Source: Saccharomyces mikatae IFO 1815 (taxonomy: Eukaryota; Ascomycota; Saccharomycetes; Saccharomycetales; Saccharomycetaceae). Taken from it: DNA of 64,000 nucleotides. The DNA is taken from assembly GCF_947241705.1 (NCBI RefSeq), contig NC_079268.1, positions 124,001-188,000 of the forward strand, written 5' to 3'. The notes below the pieces were generated by a model. That model saw only the letters and a list, made by a program, of their open reading frames with translations. It was not told the DNA's origin and ran no database searches. Below, one piece after another: positions 21,259 through 29,992 of the stretch. The number at the start of each line of letters is the position of its first letter. The first letter of the stretch is position 1. A program made the translations under genes and the position numbers.

Positions 21259-23013
21259 ATGTCCATTAAATCATTTGAAGTTTCAGACCCAGTCAATTCA
21301 AGTCTTAAAGGGTTTGCCCTTGCGAACCCTTCTATAACTCTGGTCCCAGAAGAAAAAATTCTTTTCAGAAAGACCAAGTCTGACAATATTGCCTTGATCT
21401 CCGGTGGTGGTAGTGGCCATGAACCTACTCATGCCGGTTTCATCGGTAAAGGTATGTTGAGTGGTGCCGTTGTCGGTGAAATCTTTGCATCCCCTTCTAC
21501 AAAACAGATTTTAAACGCAATTCGTCTGGTCAATGACAGTGCCTCTGGTGTATTATTGATTGTTAAGAACTACACAGGTGATGTTTTGCACTTTGGCCTG
21601 TCTGCCGAAAGAGCAAGAGCTTTGGGTATCGACTGCCGTGTCGCTGTCATTGGTGATGATGTTGCAGTCGGTAGAGAAAAGGGTGGCATGGTTGGTAGAA
21701 GAGCGTTAGCAGGCACTGTTTTAGTTCATAAGATTGTGGGGGCCTTCGCCGAAGAATATTCTAGTAGGTATGGATTAGATGGGACTGAAAAAGTGGCTAA
21801 AATTATCAATGATAATTTGGTGACCATCGGATCCTCCTTAGACCATTGTAAAGTTCCTGGCAGAAAATTTGAAAGTGAACTAAACGAAAGACAAATGGAA
21901 TTAGGTATGGGTATTCATAATGAACCTGGTGTAAAAGTTTTGGATCCTATTCCTTCCACTGAAGACTTAATTTCTAAATATATGCTACCAAAATTGTTGG
22001 ATCCTAATGATAAGGATAGAGCTTTCGTAAAGTTTGATGAAGATGATGAAGTTGTTTTGTTGGTGAACAATTTGGGTGGTGTTTCGAATTTCATTATTAC
22101 TTCTATTGCCTCCAAGACTACAGATTTCTTGAAGAAAACCTATGATATAACCCCGGTTCAAACAATTGCTGGTACTTTGATGACCTCTTTTAACGGTAAT
22201 GGATTTAGTATCACATTACTAAATGCCACGAAAGCTACAAAAGCTTTGCAGTCTCATTTTCCTGAGATCAAATCAGTATTGGACTTGTTGAATGCTTTTA
22301 CAAACGCACCAGGTTGGCCAATTTCAGATTTTGATAAGATTTCTGCCCCATCTGTCAAGAGTGATTTGTTACATAATGAAGTATCAGCAAAGGCTGTCGG
22401 TACCTATGATTTTGAGGCATTTGCTAGGTGGATGAAAAGCGGCGCTGAACAAGTCATCAAGAGTGAACCACACATTACTGAACTAGATAACCAGGTCGGT
22501 GATGGTGACTGTGGCTATACATTAGTGGCAGGAGTTAAGGGTATCACTGATAACCTGGACAAATTGTCTAAGAACTCGCTATCCCAAGCGGTTGCCCAAA
22601 TCTCAGATTTCATTGAGGGCTCAATGGGTGGTACCTCTGGTGGGTTATATTCTATTCTTTTGTCTGGTTTTTCACACGGATTAATTCAAGTGTGCAAATC
22701 AAAGGATGAACCTGTCACTAAGCAAATCGTGGCCAAATCACTCGGCATAGCATTGGAGACTTTATACAAATATACAAAAGCAAGGAAGGGCTCATCTACC
22801 ATGATTGACGCGTTAGAACCATTTATCAAAGAATTCACTGCATCCACAGATTTCAACAAAGCCGTGCAAGCTGCGGAAGAAGGTGCTAAATCCACTGCAA
22901 CATTCGAAGCCAAATTTGGTAGAGCTTCTTATGTCGGCGACTCATCACAGGTAGAAGATCCTGGCGCTGTAGGTTTGTGTGAGTTCTTGAAAGGTGTTCA
23001 AAGAGCCTTATAA
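21259..23013 (+). CDS. DAK1: Dihydroxyacetone kinase Dak1
   Basis: 584 residues, the same as in S. cerevisiae. ATP-dependent phosphorylation of dihydroxyacetone (glyceraldehyde is an alternative substrate), a detoxification step and the second step of the glycerol dehydrogenase/DHA kinase route of glycerol use in the cytosol. The DhaK domain (1 to about 330) shows GGGSGHEPTHAGF (residues 49-61) and the covalent substrate histidine His220 in MELGMGIHNEPG. The DhaL nucleotide-binding domain (about 385-584) shows NQVGDGDCG with the Mg2+-binding aspartates, and GSMGGTSGGLY. The upstream region holds an AGGGG stress-response-like word. The paralogue Dak2 is an alternative on sequence alone but lies elsewhere. 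Confidence 0.96.
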   Translation: MSIKSFEVSDPVNSSLKGFALANPSITLVPEEKILFRKTKSDNIALISGGGSGHEPTHAGFIGKGMLSGAVVGEIFASPSTKQILNAIRLVNDSASGVLLIVKNYTGDVLHFGLSAERARALGIDCRVAVIGDDVAVGREKGGMVGRRALAGTVLVHKIVGAFAEEYSSRYGLDGTEKVAKIINDNLVTIGSSLDHCKVPGRKFESELNERQMELGMGIHNEPGVKVLDPIPSTEDLISKYMLPKLLDPNDKDRAFVKFDEDDEVVLLVNNLGGVSNFIITSIASKTTDFLKKTYDITPVQTIAGTLMTSFNGNGFSITLLNATKATKALQSHFPEIKSVLDLLNAFTNAPGWPISDFDKISAPSVKSDLLHNEVSAKAVGTYDFEAFARWMKSGAEQVIKSEPHITELDNQVGDGDCGYTLVAGVKGITDNLDKLSKNSLSQAVAQISDFIEGSMGGTSGGLYSILLSGFSHGLIQVCKSKDEPVTKQIVAKSLGIALETLYKYTKARKGSSTMIDALEPFIKEFTASTDFNKAVQAAEEGAKSTATFEAKFGRASYVGDSSQVEDPGAVGLCEFLKGVQRAL

Positions 23014-23277
23014 GTAAACGGCTTACCGAGGTATATGGTATATAATTATATATAGAGTAAAATTTACCTATTCCTTAACTTATCGCTACTATCATCACGT
23101 AAAACGGTATTATCACCCGGCGTAACACGAAAAATGGCAATACGCTAATGAATTGTTAACGCGAGTGGCAGAGATATACTACTCGGTGTTGGAAGAGCTC
23201 AATAGTAAATTGGTAATGAAAGCATAGGAAAGTATCTCTGACGAGTGAAGATAGTCCAATTGATTTAAACAGAAATA

Positions 23278-24936
23278 ATGAGTACTGACTTTGATAGAAT
23301 CTACTTGAACCAATCCAAATTTAGTGGCAGATTTCGTATTGCCGATTCTGGGTTAGGGTGGAAAGTTAGTACCAGTGGTGGTTCTGCAGCTAACCAGACA
23401 AGAAAGCCATTCTTATTACCAGCCACAGAATTATCTACAGTCCAATGGAGTAGAGGCTGCAGAGGCTACGAATTAAAGATAAATACCAAGAATCAAGGCG
23501 TTATTCAACTTGATGGATTCTCACAGGATGATTATAACCTGATTAAGAGTGACTTTCATCGGCGTTTCAATATTCAAGTAGAGCAGAGAGAACACTCATT
23601 ACGTGGATGGAACTGGGGTAAAACCGATCTGGCCAGAAACGAAATGGTTTTTGCTTTAAATGGGAAGCCAACCTTCGAGATTCCTTACGCTAGAATTAAT
23701 AATACAAACTTGACTTCTAAAAATGAAGTAGGGATAGAGTTTAATATTCAGGATGAAGAGTATCAACCAGCTGGTGATGAACTGGTGGAAATGAGATTTT
23801 ACATCCCTGGGGTTATTCAAACTAACCTAGACGAAAACATGACTAAAAAGGAAGAGCCAAGCAATGGGGTTGTACCCAAGAAAGAGGATGGCACTGAGGG
23901 AGGTGATGTAGAAATGGCAGTAGAGGAAAAGAGCATGGCAGAAGCATTCTATGAAGAATTAAAGGAGAAGGCAGATATTGGTGAAGTTGCTGGTGACGCG
24001 ATAGTTTCGTTCCAAGACGTCTTTTTCACCACCCCAAGAGGTCGTTATGATATTGATATCTATAAAAACTCTATCAGGCTTAGGGGTAAGACTTATGAAT
24101 ACAAATTGCAACATCGTCAAATTCAAAGAATTGTTTCGTTACCAAAGGCAGATGACATCCATCATTTACTGGTTTTAGCAATCGAACCTCCTTTACGCCA
24201 AGGTCAGACTACCTACCCCTTCCTTGTTTTACAATTTCAAAAGGATGAAGAAACCGAGGTACAATTGAATTTGGAAGATGAAGATTATGAGGAAAATTAC
24301 AAAGATAAATTAAAAAAACAGTACGATGCTAAAACTCACATAGTTTTAAGTCATGTACTAAAAGGTTTGACTGACCGTAGAGTCATTGTTCCTGGAGAGT
24401 ACAAATCCAAGTATGATCAATGCGCAGTTTCATGTTCCTTCAAGGCAAACGAAGGTTACTTATACCCACTAGATAACGCGTTCTTCTTTTTGACCAAACC
24501 AACTTTGTACATACCTTTTAGTGATGTTAGCATGGTTAACATTTCAAGAGCAGGACAAACCTCGACGTCATCAAGAACGTTTGATTTGGAAGTGGTACTG
24601 CGTTCAAATAGGGGCTCGACGACTTTTGCTAACATCAGTAAGGAAGAGCAACAATTACTAGAACAATTCTTGAAATCTAAAAACCTGAGGGTGAAGAATG
24701 AGGATAGGGAGGTTCAAGAGAGATTACAAACTGCTTTAGGTTCAGACAGTGACGAGGAAGACATTAATATGGGCTCTGCCGGTGAAGATGACGAATCAGT
24801 AGATGAAGATTTCCAAGTCAGCTCCGATAATGATGCAGAAGAAGTTGCAGAAGAATTTGACTCTGACGCTGCCTTAAGTGATGCCGGGGAGGGTAGCGAC
24901 GAAGAAAGACCCTCCAAAAAGCCTAAAGTAGAGTAG
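23278..24936 (+). CDS. POB3: FACT complex subunit Pob3 (SSRP1 homologue)
   Basis: 552 residues, equal to S. cerevisiae. With Spt16 (and Nhp6) it forms FACT, which reorganises nucleosomes during transcription and replication. Order: N-terminal dimerisation PH-like region (about 1-110), a Lys/Glu linker (190-225), the tandem PH middle domain (about 235-475, including FTTPRGRYDIDIYKNSIRL and SFKANEGYLYPLDNAFFF), and a strongly acidic C-terminus (480-545, DSDEEDINMGSAGEDDES) ending in a KKPK nuclear signal. As in other fungi there is no HMG box; that function is carried by Nhp6. Start ATG at 23278. Confidence 0.97.
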   Translation: MSTDFDRIYLNQSKFSGRFRIADSGLGWKVSTSGGSAANQTRKPFLLPATELSTVQWSRGCRGYELKINTKNQGVIQLDGFSQDDYNLIKSDFHRRFNIQVEQREHSLRGWNWGKTDLARNEMVFALNGKPTFEIPYARINNTNLTSKNEVGIEFNIQDEEYQPAGDELVEMRFYIPGVIQTNLDENMTKKEEPSNGVVPKKEDGTEGGDVEMAVEEKSMAEAFYEELKEKADIGEVAGDAIVSFQDVFFTTPRGRYDIDIYKNSIRLRGKTYEYKLQHRQIQRIVSLPKADDIHHLLVLAIEPPLRQGQTTYPFLVLQFQKDEETEVQLNLEDEDYEENYKDKLKKQYDAKTHIVLSHVLKGLTDRRVIVPGEYKSKYDQCAVSCSFKANEGYLYPLDNAFFFLTKPTLYIPFSDVSMVNISRAGQTSTSSRTFDLEVVLRSNRGSTTFANISKEEQQLLEQFLKSKNLRVKNEDREVQERLQTALGSDSDEEDINMGSAGEDDESVDEDFQVSSDNDAEEVAEEFDSDAALSDAGEGSDEERPSKKPKVE

Positions 24937-25320
24937 ATAACAATCCGAGACTGTATAGTTCTGAGTATATTAGTTTTGTGTAAGGACAAAGAAATATATT
25001 ACATCATTGATATCAACATACCATGAAGGGGAACCTTGAACATGTGTGTGATTTGGTGAATTCATTTGGTTTTGAGTTTTTATTTTTTTTAACCAATTAT
25101 TTATGTTTTGCACTCTTCCTTCATCCTTCCCGGGCGTCGAAGATCATCCTTCTTACATCCTAGTAGTGGGGTGAAGAAAATGACAAATAATAAAAAGATC
25201 ATTAATGTTGTAAACAAGAGAAGAGACTTTTACTTTTCTCATTTCCGTAATAATCAAGTTATATTGTAGTGTAGAATAACCGACTCAGTAAATATTACTA
25301 ATGAAAGAAGAAAGGGAAAA
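24937..25320. other. POB3-ITT1 intergenic region with candidate replication origin
   Basis: 384 bp between tandem plus-strand genes. It holds the POB3 terminator, a T-rich tract (25079-25090), a full ARS consensus match at 25099-25109 and the ITT1 promoter. Confidence 0.55.
25099..25109 (+). other. ARS consensus sequence (candidate origin)
   Basis: ATTTATGTTTT matches the 11-base ACS WTTTAYRTTTW at every position, with A/T bases upstream and a G following as in the extended motif. It sits in an intergenic region, as active yeast origins do. By synteny it should correspond to an ARS I recall between these genes in S. cerevisiae. Confidence 0.55.
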
Positions 25321-26715
25321 ATGACTTTAACTCAGTTTAATAATGATCTAGGAATATTAAGAGACATGTACCCAGAACTGGAAATGAAACCGGTAGAGGT
25401 AGACGAGACAGGTGAGTTTCCGCAGAACATTAGCGGAAAGTCATTTTTCAAGATATCTCTATTAGCGGATGTAAGTGTTGAATTCGGTGAGCAACGTTTA
25501 TTATTAGCAAATCTGTCTCATGAATGCGTGGAGTTCACAATGCATTGCCGTCACTATCCAGATATTCGACGGTGTGTTAGTATGAATATCAAATCTTTAT
25601 GGATGTCAGCAGACGAAAAGAAAATGCTAACCAATAAAGCACTAGAACTTGTTGAAGGAACTATAGACACGGAAGCTAACTTCGTAGATTCGTTTACATC
25701 CATCCTAATGCTCATCTTCGGATTCCTTATAGATGATACTGCTATTTTGTTATTCCCTGATAGCGTAAGAAAATGCTTAACAAAAGATCAGTATGAATTA
25801 TTTAAGCAGATAAGTAAAGAAGCTACTCTTGAGAAAATAAGCAGATCTAACTATCGTTGTTGTATTTGTATAGAGGTAGAAAAGGGTGTGAGAATGGTCA
25901 AATTGCCATGCCAAAATGACAATATAGAACACTATCTTTGCAAAAAATGTGCTATTTCTTATTTCACTGCAATGATCGAAGAAGGCCGAATATCTAATGT
26001 GAGATGTCCACAATGTAAGTACGAAGAATTAAAGTTGGAAGATTACAAGTGTTACAAGAAAATGGTAAAGGCCTTGTTTACGCCTTTGATTTCAGTGTCC
26101 TTCTTAAAACAACTTATTGGTGCAGAGCTATGTGAAAGATACGAAAGGCTGTTTTATAATCAGGCAGCTACAAAACTCTCAAAGTATTGTCCCTATGCCT
26201 GTGTGACCTGCCGAAGATGTGACCAATGGTGCACAAAAGAGAACCTCGATGATGCTATGGTCCAATGTCAAAAATGTCATTTTGTATTTTGCTTTGACTG
26301 TTTGCATGCCTGGCATGGCTATAACAATAAATGCGGCAAAAAAGTTTCATTATCAAAACATATTATTGAGGAGTACTTGAATGATGTCGGCACTTCAAGC
26401 AACAGGAAGCGTGAATTGGAAGTAAAATATGGAAAAAGAATGTTAGAACTTGAAGTTAATAATTATATTGCCGACAGAATGCTAAATCTTGCTATCGAAG
26501 AAGAAGGTTCGAATTTACAGCGATGCCCTAGGTGTAAGATAGTCGTAGAAAGGAGTGAAGGTTGTAACAAAATGAAATGCGAAGTGTGTGGGACACTTTT
26601 CTGTTTTATTTGCGGAATCTTGCTCTATCCTGAGGACCCTTATGAACATTTTAGAGAATTATTTTCAGGTTGCTATGGGCGGTTATTTGACGGGATGTCT
26701 GGTGCAGAAATTTGA
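25321..26715 (+). CDS. ITT1: Itt1, RWD- and RBR-type RING protein
   Basis: 464 residues, as in S. cerevisiae. N-terminal RWD-like domain (about 1-130, beginning LGILRDMYPELEMKPVEV) and a C-terminal RING1-IBR-RING2 set. RING1 starts near 180 with CCICIEVEKG, the IBR lies near 300-345 with CPYACVTCRRCDQWC, and RING2 starts near 402 with CPRCKIVVERSEGCNKMKC and CGTLFCFICG. The architecture is that of RBR ubiquitin ligases. Itt1 was described as interacting with release factors eRF1/eRF3 and modulating translation termination. The RING2 segment has the Cys expected to carry ubiquitin in RBR enzymes (inference). It converges with ERV41. Confidence 0.94.
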   Translation: MTLTQFNNDLGILRDMYPELEMKPVEVDETGEFPQNISGKSFFKISLLADVSVEFGEQRLLLANLSHECVEFTMHCRHYPDIRRCVSMNIKSLWMSADEKKMLTNKALELVEGTIDTEANFVDSFTSILMLIFGFLIDDTAILLFPDSVRKCLTKDQYELFKQISKEATLEKISRSNYRCCICIEVEKGVRMVKLPCQNDNIEHYLCKKCAISYFTAMIEEGRISNVRCPQCKYEELKLEDYKCYKKMVKALFTPLISVSFLKQLIGAELCERYERLFYNQAATKLSKYCPYACVTCRRCDQWCTKENLDDAMVQCQKCHFVFCFDCLHAWHGYNNKCGKKVSLSKHIIEEYLNDVGTSSNRKRELEVKYGKRMLELEVNNYIADRMLNLAIEEEGSNLQRCPRCKIVVERSEGCNKMKCEVCGTLFCFICGILLYPEDPYEHFRELFSGCYGRLFDGMSGAEI

Positions 26716-26833
26716 ACGTTTTTGCTATGCCTTAAACCTTACATATTTTGTTCATATTTATCTTGTCATGAAAAATATACAGATAAAAAAAAACTCTACT
26801 TCAAATACGTCGCATTTTGAATCTCTTGCACGT

Positions 26834-27993
26834 CTACCTATTTAAAATACCCTTAGTTTTATCCTCTGGCTGATAACGTAATGACCACTTCGGTCCCATG
26901 ATGGTAATAAGGGCCATATCCAGTAATGTAAAAATCCACGAAGCACAGTAAACCAGAAACGAGCATATTGCTACCAATCTCACTAAAAATTGTGTAAAGC
27001 TTAGGCGAACATCAGAAACAACAATAGATAATGGCTCAAAGTTGTACTTGAAGAATATGCCCGGCATACTACCGCCTTTAGTGCTCGAACCTTTATATAG
27101 ATACCTGTAGTCGTTAACAGAATACTGATTTGTGTCCACTTCTGCCCCTAATTTCTTGAAAAGGGTTGGAACAACAGATGTGTAATACACATAAGCAGTT
27201 AAAGGTTCATCCTTATTAAATTGCGCAGTGTTATCCAATGGGTTATCGATATATGGGAAGAAATCACCAAAAGAAAACTCATTGATGACATGTGCAAAGT
27301 TTAAATCTTCCAGTGGTGCTCTTCGAGCATCGATATAGCCTAAACCCTTCGCTGTGATCTGCAATTCACCACTAACCCTATTGACTGGAATGGACCCAAA
27401 TATATGACAACCATTGAAGTCCGGTAAATGTGCCTTATTTGGATCATTTTCATCGAAAAATGCCCTAGTATCTAGTTTCTCCCTGAATTGTGCTGGGATA
27501 GCTTCCCCCAAGATTTCATCCAATTCAGGCGTGATAATTTCATTAATATCATTTACTTTTGTGTCATAAGGAATAAAGAAAGGCATATTTTCCAATCGTA
27601 GTTCCTCTGATACAACCTTCCTATCCATCGTTTGGTCTCTAACGTTGATATGCAGCCAATCACATTTCGTATTAACATATATATCCATATTGATCTGAAC
27701 AGTTTCTCTAACTTGATTGTCCACTGTGTATTGTTGGTCGATATAACCACCGAAATAGTCACCGAATTCTGTCCATGCTATAAATAGCAGGAAAATATAT
27801 GTTAGCAAAGATGTCAAACCACCTTTGGTAGACTTCTTCTTGTACTGTTCTTCAGTCTTAGCTGTAGGAATGAACTGCCATTGTTAGTAAGAATGCAAAA
27901 ACTTAAAAGAATGGAACTGTATTCTGAAGCAAGCCACTTCAGAAAAAAATCATAAAGCATACGAAACGCATCAAATGTCTTTAATCCTGCCAT
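26834..27993 (-). CDS. ERV41: Erv41, COPII-vesicle cargo receptor subunit, spliced
   Basis: Exon 1 27963-27993 (MAGLKTFDAF plus one base) and exon 2 26834-27861, joined to 352 residues. Intron 27862-27962 (101 nt) has donor GTATGC, branch point TACTAAC at 27883-27889 and acceptor ACAG. Joining gives KTFDAFPKTEEQYKKKSTKG, the conserved N-terminus. Erv41 forms a complex with Erv46 that cycles between ER and Golgi and retrieves non-HDEL ER residents. One membrane span lies near residues 28-45 (SLLTYIFLLFIAWTEFG), followed by a large lumenal domain and a second span near 310-335 (LVRLVAICSFLVYCASWI). The cytosolic tail ends KGILNR. Confidence 0.95.
27862..27962 (-). other. ERV41 intron
   Basis: 101-nt intron splitting codon 11. 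Donor GTATGC (a non-consensus last base), branch TACTAAC at 27883-27889, only about 20 nt from the ACAG acceptor. Confidence 0.92.
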
Positions 27994-28200
27994 TATATAA
28001 TCTTGAGGTCCTTCTTTATTTTTACTTTGAAGCAAAAGCGTGCTGAAGGAACATCTCTTAATTGTATCAAACAGTAATTTTCAACTTTTCGAAGGTTCTC
28101 AAGCAAGCGAAAAAAGAACGGTTATGCGAAAGTGCTTGATACTAAAAGCTGTAGTAAAGGCTTATATAATTACTTTAGGTAGAAAAGGGTCTGTGGTGAA

Positions 28201-29310
28201 TTACTTCTCCATGAAATCTGGAGAAGGGGAGATAGATGCGTCCTCTGCGCTCTTATCAGACTTTTTTGGCTTGGCCTTGTAATGGTTTGCTGCAAGAAAT
28301 GCGAGTAATAACAGGACCCACTGAATGGCATATCTGGCAAGCCCCATAATGAACCCACTTCCTACATTTACTCTTAACAATTCCCAACCTGTAGTATGTG
28401 CGGTGGAATTGTCATATCCTACCTCTAACACCTCTTCGGGTTCTAAGGTTTTCAGTGCAATCAAATATATGACGTTACATAATACTGTCAACGTAGAAAA
28501 AACTACTAATATCGAGCTTGAAGACTTCAATAGAATAGGAAATAAGCGGTGCCGTTTCCCGACGCTAAGAGCTCCTCCAAATGCTGACACTACACAGATA
28601 TTCAGAAATCCGACTATGATTTCTAAAACAGCAAAGTAAAAAACTATGCCATTGAACATCATCAATATAAATGCCAGATTGACCCCTTTCAGATAGTTCT
28701 TCGTCGACGATGTGTCATCTAAGTTTGTATTTGGTGCGCCAATCAAGGCCTTCGATAGAGCATTCCCAGAATGTTTGTCGTGTTTCAAAAAATCACGAAT
28801 AGATGTCAATGCCAAACGGTACGTCAACACCAAAGAGTCACCGAACTTTTTAGTTTCATTAGATCGTGTCGTGGAAATATTACCCAATTGGATTCCAACA
28901 TCTCTGACAAGTACTTCAAGGACGTCCATGCCATAATTCTCATTTGAAGTACAGTAAATTTTGCTTCTATTATCTCGCTTACAAAATCCAAAATAATTAA
29001 GCTCAAAGACTTTATCAGGCTGAAAAGTGTCTACCAAATTTTCATCCTCATAAATGCTTGGATCAGTGAACTCATTCGACCAACCCATGTCAATTGTTAG
29101 ATACGAAATCAATCGTAAAAATTCTCTTACACTTGCAATAAACTCATTGGCTGTACTAGATCCTCCGATGACAGTTATAGTAAACTGTGGAGCACATAAC
29201 CGCAGTCCTTTAGAAGTCGTGCACGTTGTAGCCGGCAAGTAGAGCATAAACTGAGATAAACTTAAAATCAGAAGGACACCCCATACAATCAAACGCTTAG
29301 GGAAAAACAT
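28201..29310 (-). CDS. SMA2: Sma2, prospore membrane assembly protein
   Basis: 369 residues, same as S. cerevisiae. Membrane protein expressed in meiosis and needed for prospore membrane formation (established). An N-terminal span (about 8-28, IVWGVLLILSLSQFMLYL) is followed by a large extracytoplasmic segment with cysteines and N-glycosylation sequons. Three further spans follow near 222-250, 268-290 and 325-345, then a Lys-rich tail. A perfect middle-sporulation element lies about 155 bp upstream. Lies between ERV41 (same strand) and ORC1 (divergent). Confidence 0.94.
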   Translation of the reverse strand: MFFPKRLIVWGVLLILSLSQFMLYLPATTCTTSKGLRLCAPQFTITVIGGSSTANEFIASVREFLRLISYLTIDMGWSNEFTDPSIYEDENLVDTFQPDKVFELNYFGFCKRDNRSKIYCTSNENYGMDVLEVLVRDVGIQLGNISTTRSNETKKFGDSLVLTYRLALTSIRDFLKHDKHSGNALSKALIGAPNTNLDDTSSTKNYLKGVNLAFILMMFNGIVFYFAVLEIIVGFLNICVVSAFGGALSVGKRHRLFPILLKSSSSILVVFSTLTVLCNVIYLIALKTLEPEEVLEVGYDNSTAHTTGWELLRVNVGSGFIMGLARYAIQWVLLLLAFLAANHYKAKPKKSDKSAEDASISPSPDFMEK

Positions 29311-29992
29311 ACTTGCCCTCTTAGTACAGCAGACAAAGTGTATATAAACATATAATATGTTGTTGTTTATAATTCATATGTTTTAGCTAGTGAACGTGCA
29401 CTCATGAAAATTCAACAATTGCACAGTATCAAGATAATAGCAGTATGTAATATGCTCTAAAGGTGACACAAAAAACCACATTCTTCCAAAAGACCACTAC
29501 GAGAAAAAAAATAAAATCAGTACATTCTTAAGCTTTGATACTTTAGGTATTGTACTCATTTGGATACAAACATTATTGTACAATGTAATCAGTTTTTACA
29601 GCCAGTAAAGGTATGACAACTACGAGGGACTATTATGTGTTATTGAGTATGGCAGACAATACATTGATTGAACGTCAGACAAAGTGAGGAAAATTACCAC
29701 TTATCGAAGTTGATTGATAACCGATTAAATCAGGAATGTTAACGAAATGTAGTGCTGCAAGTGCAACCTTTACTACCTATATATACGCTATTCTCATCCG
29801 TCCTTTTTCGATTAACGCTGGCACGGTCAGATCAAAAACTTAAAAAACAACAACAATGAAAAGAGTTGGAGTTAAGCAAAGGGAAAAGAACTTTATAGGC
29901 GGCAAGATTCTGCCTTGGCGTTCGTAGAACAGCGCAGCACTACCTGGTCTGACTCATCATACTCCTACTTGAACGCATAAAACTATACCAAG
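29311..29992. promoter_or_regulatory. SMA2-ORC1 divergent promoter
   Basis: 682 bp. It holds TATA-like sequence for SMA2 (around 29340-29358), a middle-sporulation element at 29465-29473 and an AT-rich run near 29775 towards ORC1. No RNA gene seen. Confidence 0.6.
29465..29473 (+). promoter_or_regulatory. Middle sporulation element (Ndt80 site) for SMA2
   Basis: GACACAAAA fits the MSE consensus gNCRCAAAW. It is about 155 bp upstream of the SMA2 start codon, consistent with the gene's meiotic role. Confidence 0.7.
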
